This document shows positions 1-6,512 of a stretch of 20,419 bases of DNA, piece after piece (position 1 is the stretch's first letter; the number at the start of each line of letters is the position of its first letter). The notes under the pieces were generated by a model. The model was given only the letters and a program-made list of their open reading frames with translations, was not told the origin of the DNA and did not search any database. The position numbers were made by a program, and so were the translations under genes. The DNA comes from a virus. Location: positions 1 through 20,419 of the IMG/VR virus record IMGVR_UViG_3300038418_000438; one strand, 5' to 3'.

Positions 1-1755
1 ACGGACATCTCCCAATGGGGATACGGCGGCAGGCTCCTTGCGGCGGACGCGACCCACGTCACCCTCGACCGCACGGTGAATATGCTTCCCGGCGTCTCTT
101 ATGAAATTCAGGTCCAGGTCTGGGACGGCACGCTCGTCACCATGGCCGTTGTCAATAACCCCGGCAGCCAGACCGTCCTTACCATTGCCGGCGCCTTCGT
201 CACGGTCCCCCACGGCATGGAGACGGACCCCGAGGGCAACGGCGACGTGTACACCTTCGGTCCCGCAGGCATGAGCGCCAAGCCCTTCATCATCACGGCG
301 ATAAAGCCCGGCCAGGAGAACCGCCGCACGGTCAGCCTCGTCGAATACGTGCCGGACGTATATACCCTGAAGACGATCACGCCCATCAACTATTCGGCCC
401 TGCCGGTGGGCGTCCCATCGGTCACGAACCTCGCTGCGGTGGAGCGTTTCTCAGGGAGCCCCCAGGGGGCTACTCCAACGATAGGCATTACCTTCGACAT
501 ACCATCTTCGCGCACCTGGGATCACGCGGAGATCTGGTGGCGCAGCAACAAGCAGCCCACCTGGCAGGACGCCGGGTCGACGCGCACCGGTTCCTTCAGC
601 CTCATGAGCATGGTCGTTGGCGCGACCTATAACATAGCGGTCGTATCCGCGACTGTGAACCAGACCCAACCCTTCTCTGCAGCGCCCCAGGTGTCGATCT
701 ATATGGCGCCGCCATTGCCCCCCCCGAACGTCACGAACTTCGGCGTGAGCCAGAACGGGAGCATGGTCGTCGCCTCATGGGACGTTTTGGTCGGTTTTAA
801 CGTCGCGTCCTACGAGATTCGGTACAATCCTCGGGGCGACGCTACCTGGGCGGATGGGACGACTGTCACAACGGCCGAGGCGGGTTCGCACCTGGTGAGC
901 GCCAAGGTCGGGCCGGGTGCGTGGACGTTTATGATCTGCGCCCGGGATATCTGGGGGAATTATAGCGCGATTCCCGCAGCCTGCGACCTTATCATAACCA
1001 ATCCCAATGTCCTCATGGCCGGTGGCACGAGCGAAGCGGCGAAGGGATGGCCCGGCCTGTACGCGGATCTCGGGATAGGGGCGCAGTTCGAGCCCGGCAC
1101 ACAGCTTGAGGCGGGGAGCCAGCTTGAGGGTTTAGTTCCTTTAACCTACGGCTTCGTCCTGCACCCGACAGGCGTCCTGATCCCCAAATCTCAGGGGCTT
1201 GCGGTAAATGCCGGATGGGATGCTTTCAACCTTGCGGCCAACCCAGTCCCATTGTGTGTCTATACGACCCTGGAGTTAGACCTGCCGTTCGATGTCCTCT
1301 GCCGCGCCCACGGAGAGATATCGTCCGCCCTTGTTCCGGGGGCCACTGGAAGCGCCAACCCCCAGCTCCAGATCGAAACAAAGCTCTCGGGGGGTTCATA
1401 CAAGGGCTTCATCCCTTGGGGCGTGGGGGACGTGACCTGTCAGGCGGCACTCATGCAGATCGTTTTGGACACCTCGAAGGGCGTGGCCTACATCAAGGAT
1501 TTTACGCCGACCCTGGATGCGGAGTTAAGGACGATCCCCTTCATCAATCAAGCGATAGCCATCGGGGGAACCGCCATAACCTATGGCACGCCATTCGTGC
1601 TGATGCCCAATGTCCAGGCGACCCCCACAGGGTCGGGGTCGGTCCTCGCCGTGATATCGAATGAAACGGAAAGCGGCTGTACCGTCACACTCTACAACCC
1701 GGCAACCGGCGCTTCCGTGGCCGGAAACGCTAACATTACGATCGAAGGAGTTTAA
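1..1755 (+). CDS. Phage tail tip / host-specificity protein J-like, C-terminal part (5' truncated by window)
   Basis: The frame is open from base 1, so the true start lies upstream; an internal ATG at 76 is not the start. The visible part ends in TAA at 1753-1755. The first 120 or so residues resemble the region just after the hub of lambda J-type tail tip proteins: a GYGGRL-type motif, LDRTV, YEIQVQVWDG, then VPHGMETDPEGNGDVYTFG and a segment ending in VEYVPDVY. Two fibronectin type III-like domains follow, roughly codons 140-240 and 245-335 of the visible frame, the second starting PPPNVTNFGVSQNG. The C-terminal 220 residues are less typical and may be the receptor-facing part. J-type proteins sit at the distal tail tip and decide host adsorption. 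The next gene starts 2 bases after the stop, and its ribosome binding site (AAGGAG, 1745-1750) lies inside this gene, so the tail genes are co-expressed. Confidence 0.82.
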   Translation, partial: TDISQWGYGGRLLAADATHVTLDRTVNMLPGVSYEIQVQVWDGTLVTMAVVNNPGSQTVLTIAGAFVTVPHGMETDPEGNGDVYTFGPAGMSAKPFIITAIKPGQENRRTVSLVEYVPDVYTLKTITPINYSALPVGVPSVTNLAAVERFSGSPQGATPTIGITFDIPSSRTWDHAEIWWRSNKQPTWQDAGSTRTGSFSLMSMVVGATYNIAVVSATVNQTQPFSAAPQVSIYMAPPLPPPNVTNFGVSQNGSMVVASWDVLVGFNVASYEIRYNPRGDATWADGTTVTTAEAGSHLVSAKVGPGAWTFMICARDIWGNYSAIPAACDLIITNPNVLMAGGTSEAAKGWPGLYADLGIGAQFEPGTQLEAGSQLEGLVPLTYGFVLHPTGVLIPKSQGLAVNAGWDAFNLAANPVPLCVYTTLELDLPFDVLCRAHGEISSALVPGATGSANPQLQIETKLSGGSYKGFIPWGVGDVTCQAALMQIVLDTSKGVAYIKDFTPTLDAELRTIPFINQAIAIGGTAITYGTPFVLMPNVQATPTGSGSVLAVISNETESGCTVTLYNPATGASVAGNANITIEGV

Positions 1756-1757
1756 CC

Positions 1758-3083
1758 ATGAAGATGTTCAAAGTTCAAGGTTCAAAGTTCAAAGTTCAAA
1801 GTTCAAGGTTGGGGAAAGAGAGCTCTATGCTCCATGCTCTATGCTCTATGCTTTTGTTGCTGCTTTTGCTCTCTGCTGCTCTTCCGGGAACCGCCGATGC
1901 GCGCGAGATATACTACCGGGCGGCCGCCACGGGCAACACCTCCAATTCCATGGACAACATAAGCACCACGACCCCCGGTGGTGATGGTCACCTTCTGGCG
2001 GACGGGGATGTCTGTAACATTCTTAACGGTCAGTTATACGTATACCTGATGGTTGCGGCCTCCGGTGCTACGCCCGATCCCCCTTACGTCGTAGAACCAG
2101 CCACATCACCCGGAAACATGCGGTGGATATGGCAGCTTCCGGCTGGGATTACCTACCCCGCTGCGGGGGTGGCCGTCAGCCCCGGCACAGGCGGTCCTTG
2201 GAGTGCGTCGCTCACGGTGGGCATTGCGGCGAATAACCTCGTGCAGCTGGATGCCTATAACAGGCTCCCGGCCGTAAGCGGGGCCAACCTCACCGGCCTC
2301 AACTTCCAGGCAGCGTACAGCATCCTCTCTACACTCGGCAACCTCGCTAACGGCGCGGGCTGGCTTTACAACAACGGATCGGGCGGCCTGTCATATTCGA
2401 CGCCCAGCAGCGTTGCCTATGCAACCTCGGCGGGATCAGCCAGCTCTGCTTCATATGCAACCTCCACAGGCTCGGCAGGCTCGCTTAACGCCGCCTCCGC
2501 CCTCCCAAACGGGACCACGGCAACAACCCCATGCTTTGGTCAGTCCGGTGCCCCATGTTATAACGGCGTCGATTTCTCAACTAAGATTGCAACAACATAC
2601 TGGGTACAGCAGTGGACAGCGGCAACTTATCAAGCTCTAGGCGGCGGCGACGGAGACTATGCGGACTACCAACCCCTGGCAAAATCCGCAAACCAGGTGC
2701 CGAACATAGTTTATGGCAAAGTCTACTGCGATACCGACCAGGGCGCGCAAATCTGCACAAGCAGGGCGCAAATAGCCGTCATGGGGATAGCTTCGGACAT
2801 CCACGGACAGGTCGTGGGGCTGGACCGGAAAGAAGGGGGTGTCCCTCTCGCGGTCGCGGGATGGGTGTTGGCTTACTGTGACCGGCAATATCCCATCGGA
2901 ACGGTATTAACCAATGATGCGTCCGGCAATCTGACCGTGATGACCGACGCGGAGAAGGCGGCATATCCCGAAAGGATCGTCGCAACGTATCAAAGACCGG
3001 AGCCCCTGCAATATTCGTCAGTCAGGAACAAAGAGGGGGTCCACGTCCTGGTCGATGGACGAGCCTGGGTCAGGGTGAAATGA
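1758..3083 (+). CDS. Putative tail fibre-like protein with repeat-encoded signal-peptide-like N-terminus
   Basis: 441 residues. The start is ATG 1758, with AAGGAG 7 bases upstream. The first 20 residues, including FKVQGSKFKVQSSRLGKES, come from GTTCAAR heptamers. The next stretch, SMLHALCSM plus a poly-leucine core, comes from GCTCYAT heptamers. Together they form a basic n-region, a hydrophobic core and an ADA-type cleavage site near residue 48. This looks like a Sec signal peptide, which is odd for a virion protein. The middle is rich in Gly, Ala, Ser and Thr, with a repeated YATSxGSA pattern (about residues 220-245) typical of fibre shafts. The C-terminus has an ordered segment (VAGWVLAYCDRQYPIGTVL, then YPERIVATYQ and GRAWVRVK) like the end of many phage fibre proteins. 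Position after the J-like gene supports a tail role. Whether the N-terminus is exported, translated or skipped is unknown. Confidence 0.6.
   Translation: MKMFKVQGSKFKVQSSRLGKESSMLHALCSMLLLLLLLSAALPGTADAREIYYRAAATGNTSNSMDNISTTTPGGDGHLLADGDVCNILNGQLYVYLMVAASGATPDPPYVVEPATSPGNMRWIWQLPAGITYPAAGVAVSPGTGGPWSASLTVGIAANNLVQLDAYNRLPAVSGANLTGLNFQAAYSILSTLGNLANGAGWLYNNGSGGLSYSTPSSVAYATSAGSASSASYATSTGSAGSLNAASALPNGTTATTPCFGQSGAPCYNGVDFSTKIATTYWVQQWTAATYQALGGGDGDYADYQPLAKSANQVPNIVYGKVYCDTDQGAQICTSRAQIAVMGIASDIHGQVVGLDRKEGGVPLAVAGWVLAYCDRQYPIGTVLTNDASGNLTVMTDAEKAAYPERIVATYQRPEPLQYSSVRNKEGVHVLVDGRAWVRVK
1766..1880. repeat. Compound heptamer repeat inside a coding start
   Basis: Bases 1766-1810 are five to six copies of a 7-bp unit GTTCAAR. 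A purine-rich joint (GGGGAAAGAG) follows, then 1821-1880 holds GCTCYAT-type heptamers that degenerate into CTTTTG/CTCTCTG. The order (family 1, purine joint, family 2) matches pieces of the intergenic elements elsewhere in the window. Here the element lies in frame at the 5' end of the fibre-like gene. Confidence 0.8.
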
Positions 3084-3091
3084 TATGAAAT

Positions 3092-3201
3092 GTTCAAGGT
3101 TCAAGGTTCGAGGTTGCCCCTTTGGGGCGTTCAAGGTTCTATGTTCAATGTTCAAGGTTGAAATCCTCTCTTTCCCCAACCTTGAACCTTGAACCTTGAA
3201 C
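3092..3201. repeat. Intergenic palindromic heptamer element
   Basis: This fills almost the whole gap between the two fibre genes. GTTCAAR heptamers run rightward, broken by a GC hairpin (GCCCC TTT GGGGC, 3116-3128). More heptamers follow, then a pyrimidine joint (about 3157-3178), then CTTGAAC heptamers in reverse orientation up to 3201. The two arms could pair over 20-30 bp as DNA cruciform or RNA hairpin. The downstream ribosome binding site AAGGAGG (3202-3208) follows at once. Confidence 0.85.
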
Positions 3202-3213
3202 AAGGAGGTTAAC

Positions 3214-4299
3214 ATGAGCGTAGCGCAATACATCCAAAACGACTGCACCAAAATGTCTCCGGGAGCGGAGTATATGGCGGCCCTCGACGGCAACACGCAG
3301 GTTCTGGCCCAGATCGGCCGGGCCTTCGCGCCGCATCAGAACAGCCCGGCAGCGATGAATATTCAAGTCGATGCGGGGAGCCTCATCAATACTGCAACGG
3401 GGGCAGTCGTCAGCCAGGCGGTGCAGACATCGGGGACGATCACGGCACCATCGTCGCATCCGAGGATCGATCTCGCCGTGGTCAATGCGATTACAGGAGT
3501 CCTCTCAGTCGTCACAGGCACGGAGGCATCAAGCCCCGTGGCCCCTGCATGCCCGGTGGGTTCGATCCCCCTGGCGCAAATCGCCCTTGCCGTGGGGCAG
3601 ACAAGCATCGTTAATACCAACCTGACGGACGTCCGGACCTTCCTCGCCGTCCCTCCGCCTTTCGCGCGGACCCGCCAGGTCTTCGGGAGCGGCAACGGCA
3701 CATACACGGCGCCTGCCGGGGTCAAATACATCGTCGTCAGGATGATAGGCGGTGGGGGCGGCGGCGCAGGAAGCGGATCGGCGGGAGCCGGAAACGGAGG
3801 AACAGGTGGAAATACTACCTTTGGCACAACCCTTTTAGCCGCTAATGGGGGGAGCGGGGCGAATTCGGGCGGACCCGGCCATGGGGGAGCGGGCGGCTCG
3901 GCTTCCCTGGGAAGTGGGCCAACAGGAATAGCATTGACTGGCGGGTATGGTTGCCCTGCGGTAATAACTATTAATTCCACCTCTGTTTCTGGCGGAAACG
4001 GTGCATCCACTCCTTTCGGGGGTTCGGGAGGGGGCGGGGGCTTTACGGCGAATGGGATTGCTGGAGTGTCCAATACAGGTGCTGGAGGAGGAGGAGGGGG
4101 AACGGGGAATGACAGCGCTGTGATTTCCGGCGGTGGTGGGGGTGCAGGTGGCTTCATTGACGCCCTAATTACAGCACCAGCCGCCAGCTATTCTTATGCG
4201 GTCGGAGCAGCCGGGTCTGCGGGTTCAGCGGGCACAGCAGGAAATGCGGGCGGCGCAGGCGGATCGGGCATCATCATAGTGGATGAGTTCTACAACTGA
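3214..4299 (+). CDS. Tail fibre/adhesin with glycine-rich C-terminal domain
   Basis: 361 residues from ATG 3214, chosen because AAGGAGG lies 5 bases upstream; an in-frame ATG at 3196 falls inside the repeat element. Residues 1-150 look like a phage baseplate/tail-fibre N-terminal module (MSVAQYIQNDCTKMSPGAEY, then VDAGSLINTATGAVV and SHPRIDLAVVNAITG). From about residue 160 the protein has the glycine-rich domain entry motif (GTYTAPAGVKYIVVRMIGGG) and is then dominated by Gly, Ala and Ser to the end, finishing in GGSGIIIVDEF. Such glycine-rich tips act in receptor binding in several phages. The last 26 bases overlap the end of the opposite-strand methyltransferase. Confidence 0.75.
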   Translation: MSVAQYIQNDCTKMSPGAEYMAALDGNTQVLAQIGRAFAPHQNSPAAMNIQVDAGSLINTATGAVVSQAVQTSGTITAPSSHPRIDLAVVNAITGVLSVVTGTEASSPVAPACPVGSIPLAQIALAVGQTSIVNTNLTDVRTFLAVPPPFARTRQVFGSGNGTYTAPAGVKYIVVRMIGGGGGGAGSGSAGAGNGGTGGNTTFGTTLLAANGGSGANSGGPGHGGAGGSASLGSGPTGIALTGGYGCPAVITINSTSVSGGNGASTPFGGSGGGGGFTANGIAGVSNTGAGGGGGGTGNDSAVISGGGGGAGGFIDALITAPAASYSYAVGAAGSAGSAGTAGNAGGAGGSGIIIVDEFYN

Positions 4300-4909
4300 A
4301 AGGGGATTTTCGGATATGAACGTAGAACCAGCGGGACCCATAATCGGGGAAATCGATGGGGGCGGAAACCCAGGCGATCCGGCCTTCCGCTTTCCGGACC
4401 GTCGCCTCTATCATTCCGAGATTGCGGCATACGCCACCGCCCTGCTGGTGCTCAAGGCTTTCATTGTAGGCATCGTCGGTGACGCCATTGGGGTGGTCGG
4501 CAAATTGAAGCGCGAAAAGGCCGCCCTTCTTGAGGGAGCGAAGCACATGGCGAATCTGCCTTTCAAGGTCGGCATTGCTCATGTGCTGTGTGACAAGGTG
4601 GGAAATTGCAAGGTCAAAGCGGCCCGCAGGAAGGTCGGCAGGGTCGAGCCACCCCCGTTTGATCGATCCTTTTACCCTTTCCAAGGCTGCGCGTGTGATG
4701 TCCAGGGCGTAGACTCTGCATCCTATCTTTCTCAACTGCCGAACGTCCTCGCCGCCTCCAACGCCGATCTCCAAAATGCGTTTCCACCGGTGCACCCGAT
4801 CTACAATATTCATGGCCTCCCAGAGAGAAGGGCCGCCGTAGTTGGAAACAAAGAAAGAGCCCGGCGTGTTGTGGCAGATCTCCCACCACTGTTCAATTGT
4901 CTGCACCAA
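4274..4909 (-). CDS. Class I SAM-dependent methyltransferase
   Basis: 211 residues. A clear SAM-binding motif I, RILEIGVGGGEDVRQL, lies at about residues 43-58, followed by the acidic end of strand 2 (VYALDIT), a motif IV-like stretch (FDLAISHLVTQHM) and LKKGGLFALQF. This is the Methyltransf_11/25 type of Rossmann fold. The substrate is not evident; small molecules, glycans or proteins are possible, and no DNA-methyltransferase NPPY/DPPY motif is seen. The start is TTG 4909 or GTG 4906, since an in-frame stop lies just upstream; no strong ribosome binding site is visible. It converges on and overlaps the 3' end of the glycine-rich fibre gene by 26 bp. A plus-strand frame across the same bases has no recognisable motif. 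I infer a moron-like gene, perhaps for host surface modification. Confidence 0.75.
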   Translation of the reverse strand: MVQTIEQWWEICHNTPGSFFVSNYGGPSLWEAMNIVDRVHRWKRILEIGVGGGEDVRQLRKIGCRVYALDITRAALERVKGSIKRGWLDPADLPAGRFDLAISHLVTQHMSNADLERQIRHVLRSLKKGGLFALQFADHPNGVTDDAYNESLEHQQGGGVCRNLGMIEATVRKAEGRIAWVSAPIDFPDYGSRWFYVHIRKSPFSCRTHPL

Positions 4910-5075
4910 TCCATTCTACCATCGCATGGGGCGATGTCAAGATTGAGGCGATACGATGAGAAGGAAATAAGGACGCGCGGCCAGGCGGTGTGGATGCCGC
5001 TTTCGGGAACTACCCTAATGCCGCTCTTACAGAATGGAACGCCCGAGTAACAAAAAGTCAAGGAGATAAAACTTT

Positions 5076-5315
5076 TTAGCGCGGCAACTGGATGAAGCCT
5101 GCGCCGCCCTTCCATCGGGGCTCCTCTTTTGCGGGCTCCGGCTCGGTCTGCTCGGCCATTGGGGCGATCCGGCCGCCGATCCTCCGGAGCTCCTCGAGCA
5201 TCGCCCTTTGAGTTTCGATCAGGACATTGACCTTCCAGTACCAGAGCATCACCGATCGCAGGACGAGGAAAATAAGCAGGGCTATCAAAAAGGTCAGGAC
5301 CAGGTCACTAAGCAT
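5076..5315 (-). CDS. Small single-span membrane protein
   Basis: 79 residues. ATG 5315 is chosen because the purine-rich AGGGGGTGAAGG lies 5-10 bases upstream on the minus strand; a GTG at 5324 would have the Shine-Dalgarno abutting it. One hydrophobic segment (about residues 3-25, including LTFLIALLIFLVL) is followed by an aromatic/basic edge (WYWKV), an amphipathic helix (LIETQRAMLEELRRIGGRI) and a Pro/Glu-rich tail. The family is not recognised. It is read in the same direction as the methyltransferase 166 bp downstream and may share its promoter. Its place between late tail genes and attP is typical of accessory genes; holin or exclusion roles are possible but unsupported. Confidence 0.55.
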   Translation of the reverse strand: MLSDLVLTFLIALLIFLVLRSVMLWYWKVNVLIETQRAMLEELRRIGGRIAPMAEQTEPEPAKEEPRWKGGAGFIQLPR

Positions 5316-5340
5316 CGCCTTCACCCCCTTTAACTCAACG

Positions 5341-5355
5341 ACCCGCGTAGCGGGT
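5341..5355. other. Short perfect hairpin upstream of membrane protein
   Basis: ACCCGC GTA GCGGGT forms a 6-bp perfect stem with a 3-base loop. It lies in the leader of the minus-strand membrane protein gene. No T-run follows on either strand, so it is not a standard intrinsic terminator. Confidence 0.35.
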
Positions 5356-5450
5356 GCCCCGAAACTTAAAACTCAACACTGTCTTTCTTCGTTATGTACT
5401 CCAATGCGCGATGAAATGCAACAATATTCTGCGGCAATGCCGGAGGGGCA

Positions 5451-5715
5451 GAGAGCAGGGAGCAGGGAGCAGAGAACAGCAGAGAGCATGGAGCCCGCGC
5501 CTGCGGCGCTCCGGAGGATAGAGATGTTCAAGGTTCAAGGTTCGAAGTTCGAAGTTTTAAAAAGGCGGGGTTTTAACCTTGAACTTTGAACCCTGAACCT
5601 TGAACATCTCTGAACCCTGAACCTTGAACATCCCTCATCCCTGAACCCTGAATCTTGAACTTTGAACATCCCTATAGTAAAATGAACCTTGAACTTTGAA
5701 CATTGAACCTTGAAC
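5451..5715. repeat. Largest heptamer repeat cluster
   Basis: This accounts for most of the 400-bp gene-free stretch between 5325 and 5740. Bases 5451-5494 are AGCAGAG/AGCATGG-type heptamers (family 2, reverse sense). After a GC-rich joint, 5525-5555 carries rightward GTTCAAR/GTTCGAA heptamers. An A/G-rich spacer (about 5556-5573) follows, then at least six blocks of leftward CTTGAAC heptamers to 5715, separated by short linkers (ATCTCT, ATCCCT). The leftward arm is much longer than the rightward one, as if expanded. Frames through it encode only low-complexity peptides and are not credible genes. Confidence 0.85.
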
Positions 5716-5740
5716 ATTCTTCCGAACGGGGAGCAAGAGC

Positions 5741-6328
5741 ATGTCCGTCCACGTGGAGTGTCCCGGCTGCCGGCAAAAGAACAGCCTCAGGAATAAGCGG
5801 TGCACCTGCGGCAGGGACCTGGACAGGGCGAAGAGGGCAGGGCGCATCAGGTATTGGATCCATTACCGGATACCGGTCGAACGCCCGGACGGCGCGATAG
5901 AGATGCGTCAGCGATGTGAGCTGGCGGCTCGTTCCCTGCCGGAGGCCCGCGACGTCGAGGCCGAGCGCCGGCTCCAGAAACGGGAAAATGGGGTCTTCAA
6001 GGTCCTCCCCTTCCTCCCCTCCCGTCGCAAGACCTTCCCGGAAGCTCCGGCGGCAATAGCCAATGTGCCCAATTTAGAACGCTTCGTGGCCATGGAACTA
6101 CTATCGTGTGTCTACTTTTTGTGCCTCAAGGGTACTGTCGTTTACATAGGCCAGAGCGTAGAACTTCCACAACGTATCGCTACGCATAAGAAACAGAAAA
6201 TTTTTGACAGCGTTTATTTCGTTGCTGTACCCAAAGCCATGCTGGACAAAGTAGAGCGACATTACATTCAAACCCTGAAACCAAGACTCAACAGTATTCG
6301 CGGGGCACTATCCTCTCCAGTCGGATAA
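5741..6328 (+). CDS. Chimeric protein: integrase-type zinc-ribbon N-terminus fused to GIY-YIG nuclease domain
   Basis: 195 residues; ATG 5741 has GGGGAG 7 bases upstream. Residues 1-95 carry a four-cysteine ribbon (C7, C10, C21, C23) and then RIRYWIHYRI, a SLPEARDVEAERRLQKREN helix and VFKVLPFLP. This order is what I know from the N-terminal arm-binding part of some deltaproteobacterial tyrosine integrases; the core-binding and catalytic domains are absent. Residues 122-185 are a GIY-YIG domain: VYFL (124-127), VVYIG (133-137), R145, E172 and the closing LKPRLN. The first GIY triad is CVY and the key Arg and Glu are present, so nuclease activity is plausible. It ends in a strong hairpin terminator and lies directly before attP. 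I infer a homing or recombination event that replaced the body of an older integrase. Confidence 0.7.
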   Translation: MSVHVECPGCRQKNSLRNKRCTCGRDLDRAKRAGRIRYWIHYRIPVERPDGAIEMRQRCELAARSLPEARDVEAERRLQKRENGVFKVLPFLPSRRKTFPEAPAAIANVPNLERFVAMELLSCVYFLCLKGTVVYIGQSVELPQRIATHKKQKIFDSVYFVAVPKAMLDKVERHYIQTLKPRLNSIRGALSSPVG

Positions 6329-6361
6329 ATGCCCGCTCCGGCCTCATTGCGGGCATTTATC
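6324..6361. terminator. Perfect 13-bp hairpin, probable bidirectional terminator
   Basis: GATAAATGCCCGC (6324-6336) pairs perfectly with GCGGGCATTTATC (6349-6361) across a 12-base loop. The TAA stop of the GIY-YIG gene sits in the left arm. The arms are A/T-rich at the base, giving a T-rich tail on either strand. It would end transcription of the rightward GIY-YIG gene and of the leftward integrase reading through attP. Confidence 0.7.
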
Positions 6362-6363
6362 GC

Positions 6364-6373
6364 CGTTGTCCAT
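6364..6373 (+). other. Putative integrase arm-type site (P arm)
   Basis: CGTTGTCCAT matches the two CGTTGTCCAC copies on the other side of the tRNA-like core at 9 of 10 positions, in the same orientation; the shared CCGTTGTCCA (6363-6372 and 6553-6562) is exact. A weaker match, TATTGTCTAC, lies at 6397-6406. Confidence 0.5.
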
Positions 6374-6464
6374 TGATATTCATAGGCATCTATCATTATT
6401 GTCTACGCCGCATAAAGGCTAACTACGCAGCATCATATACTATTTACCGCTTACGGCCCCCTTG

Positions 6465-6509
6465 TTCCTAATCCTGGTGCCAGGTGTTCGAGTCACCTCG
6501 GGGGCACCA
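6465..6509 (+). other. attP core: 3' half of a tRNA-Arg(CCT) gene
   Basis: From 6465 the sequence reads as the anticodon loop TTCCTAA (anticodon CCT at 6467-6469, U33 and A37 present). The anticodon-stem 3' strand, variable loop, T arm (AGGTG TTCGAGT CACCT, 6482-6498), acceptor 3' strand CGGGGGC, A73 and CCA follow. No matching 5' half exists: the bases before 6465 cannot pair with the anticodon stem, and no GCCCCCG acceptor strand lies about 76 bases upstream. A 3'-half tRNA next to an integrase gene is the usual attP/att core of tyrosine integrases that target tRNA genes. Any host tRNA would be restored on integration. Confidence 0.75.
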
Positions 6510-6512
6510 TTT

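Noticed and set aside
3363-4157. 264-residue proline-rich minus-strand frame
   Set aside because: It is the complement of the glycine-rich fibre gene; GGN codons read backwards give proline runs.
4283-5050. 255-residue plus-strand frame opposite the methyltransferase
   Set aside because: No recognisable motif, while the minus strand carries a clear SAM-binding motif; it also overlaps the fibre gene end without its own credible context.
5052-5077. AAAAAGT...ACTTTTT hairpin as a terminator of the membrane protein gene
   Set aside because: The stem is almost only A-T pairs and no GC-rich core exists; too weak to call.
5227-5589. 120-residue plus-strand frame and several minus-strand frames at 5535-5863
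   Set aside because: They translate heptamer repeats (MFKVQGSKF-like) and cross the membrane protein gene; low complexity.
5525-5715. CRISPR array
   Set aside because: Units are 7-bp tandem heptamers in opposite orientations without unique spacers or cas genes.
6434-6509. Complete tRNA gene
   Set aside because: Only the 3' half is tRNA-like; the 5' acceptor, D arm and anticodon 5' strand are missing, so it is reported as an att core.
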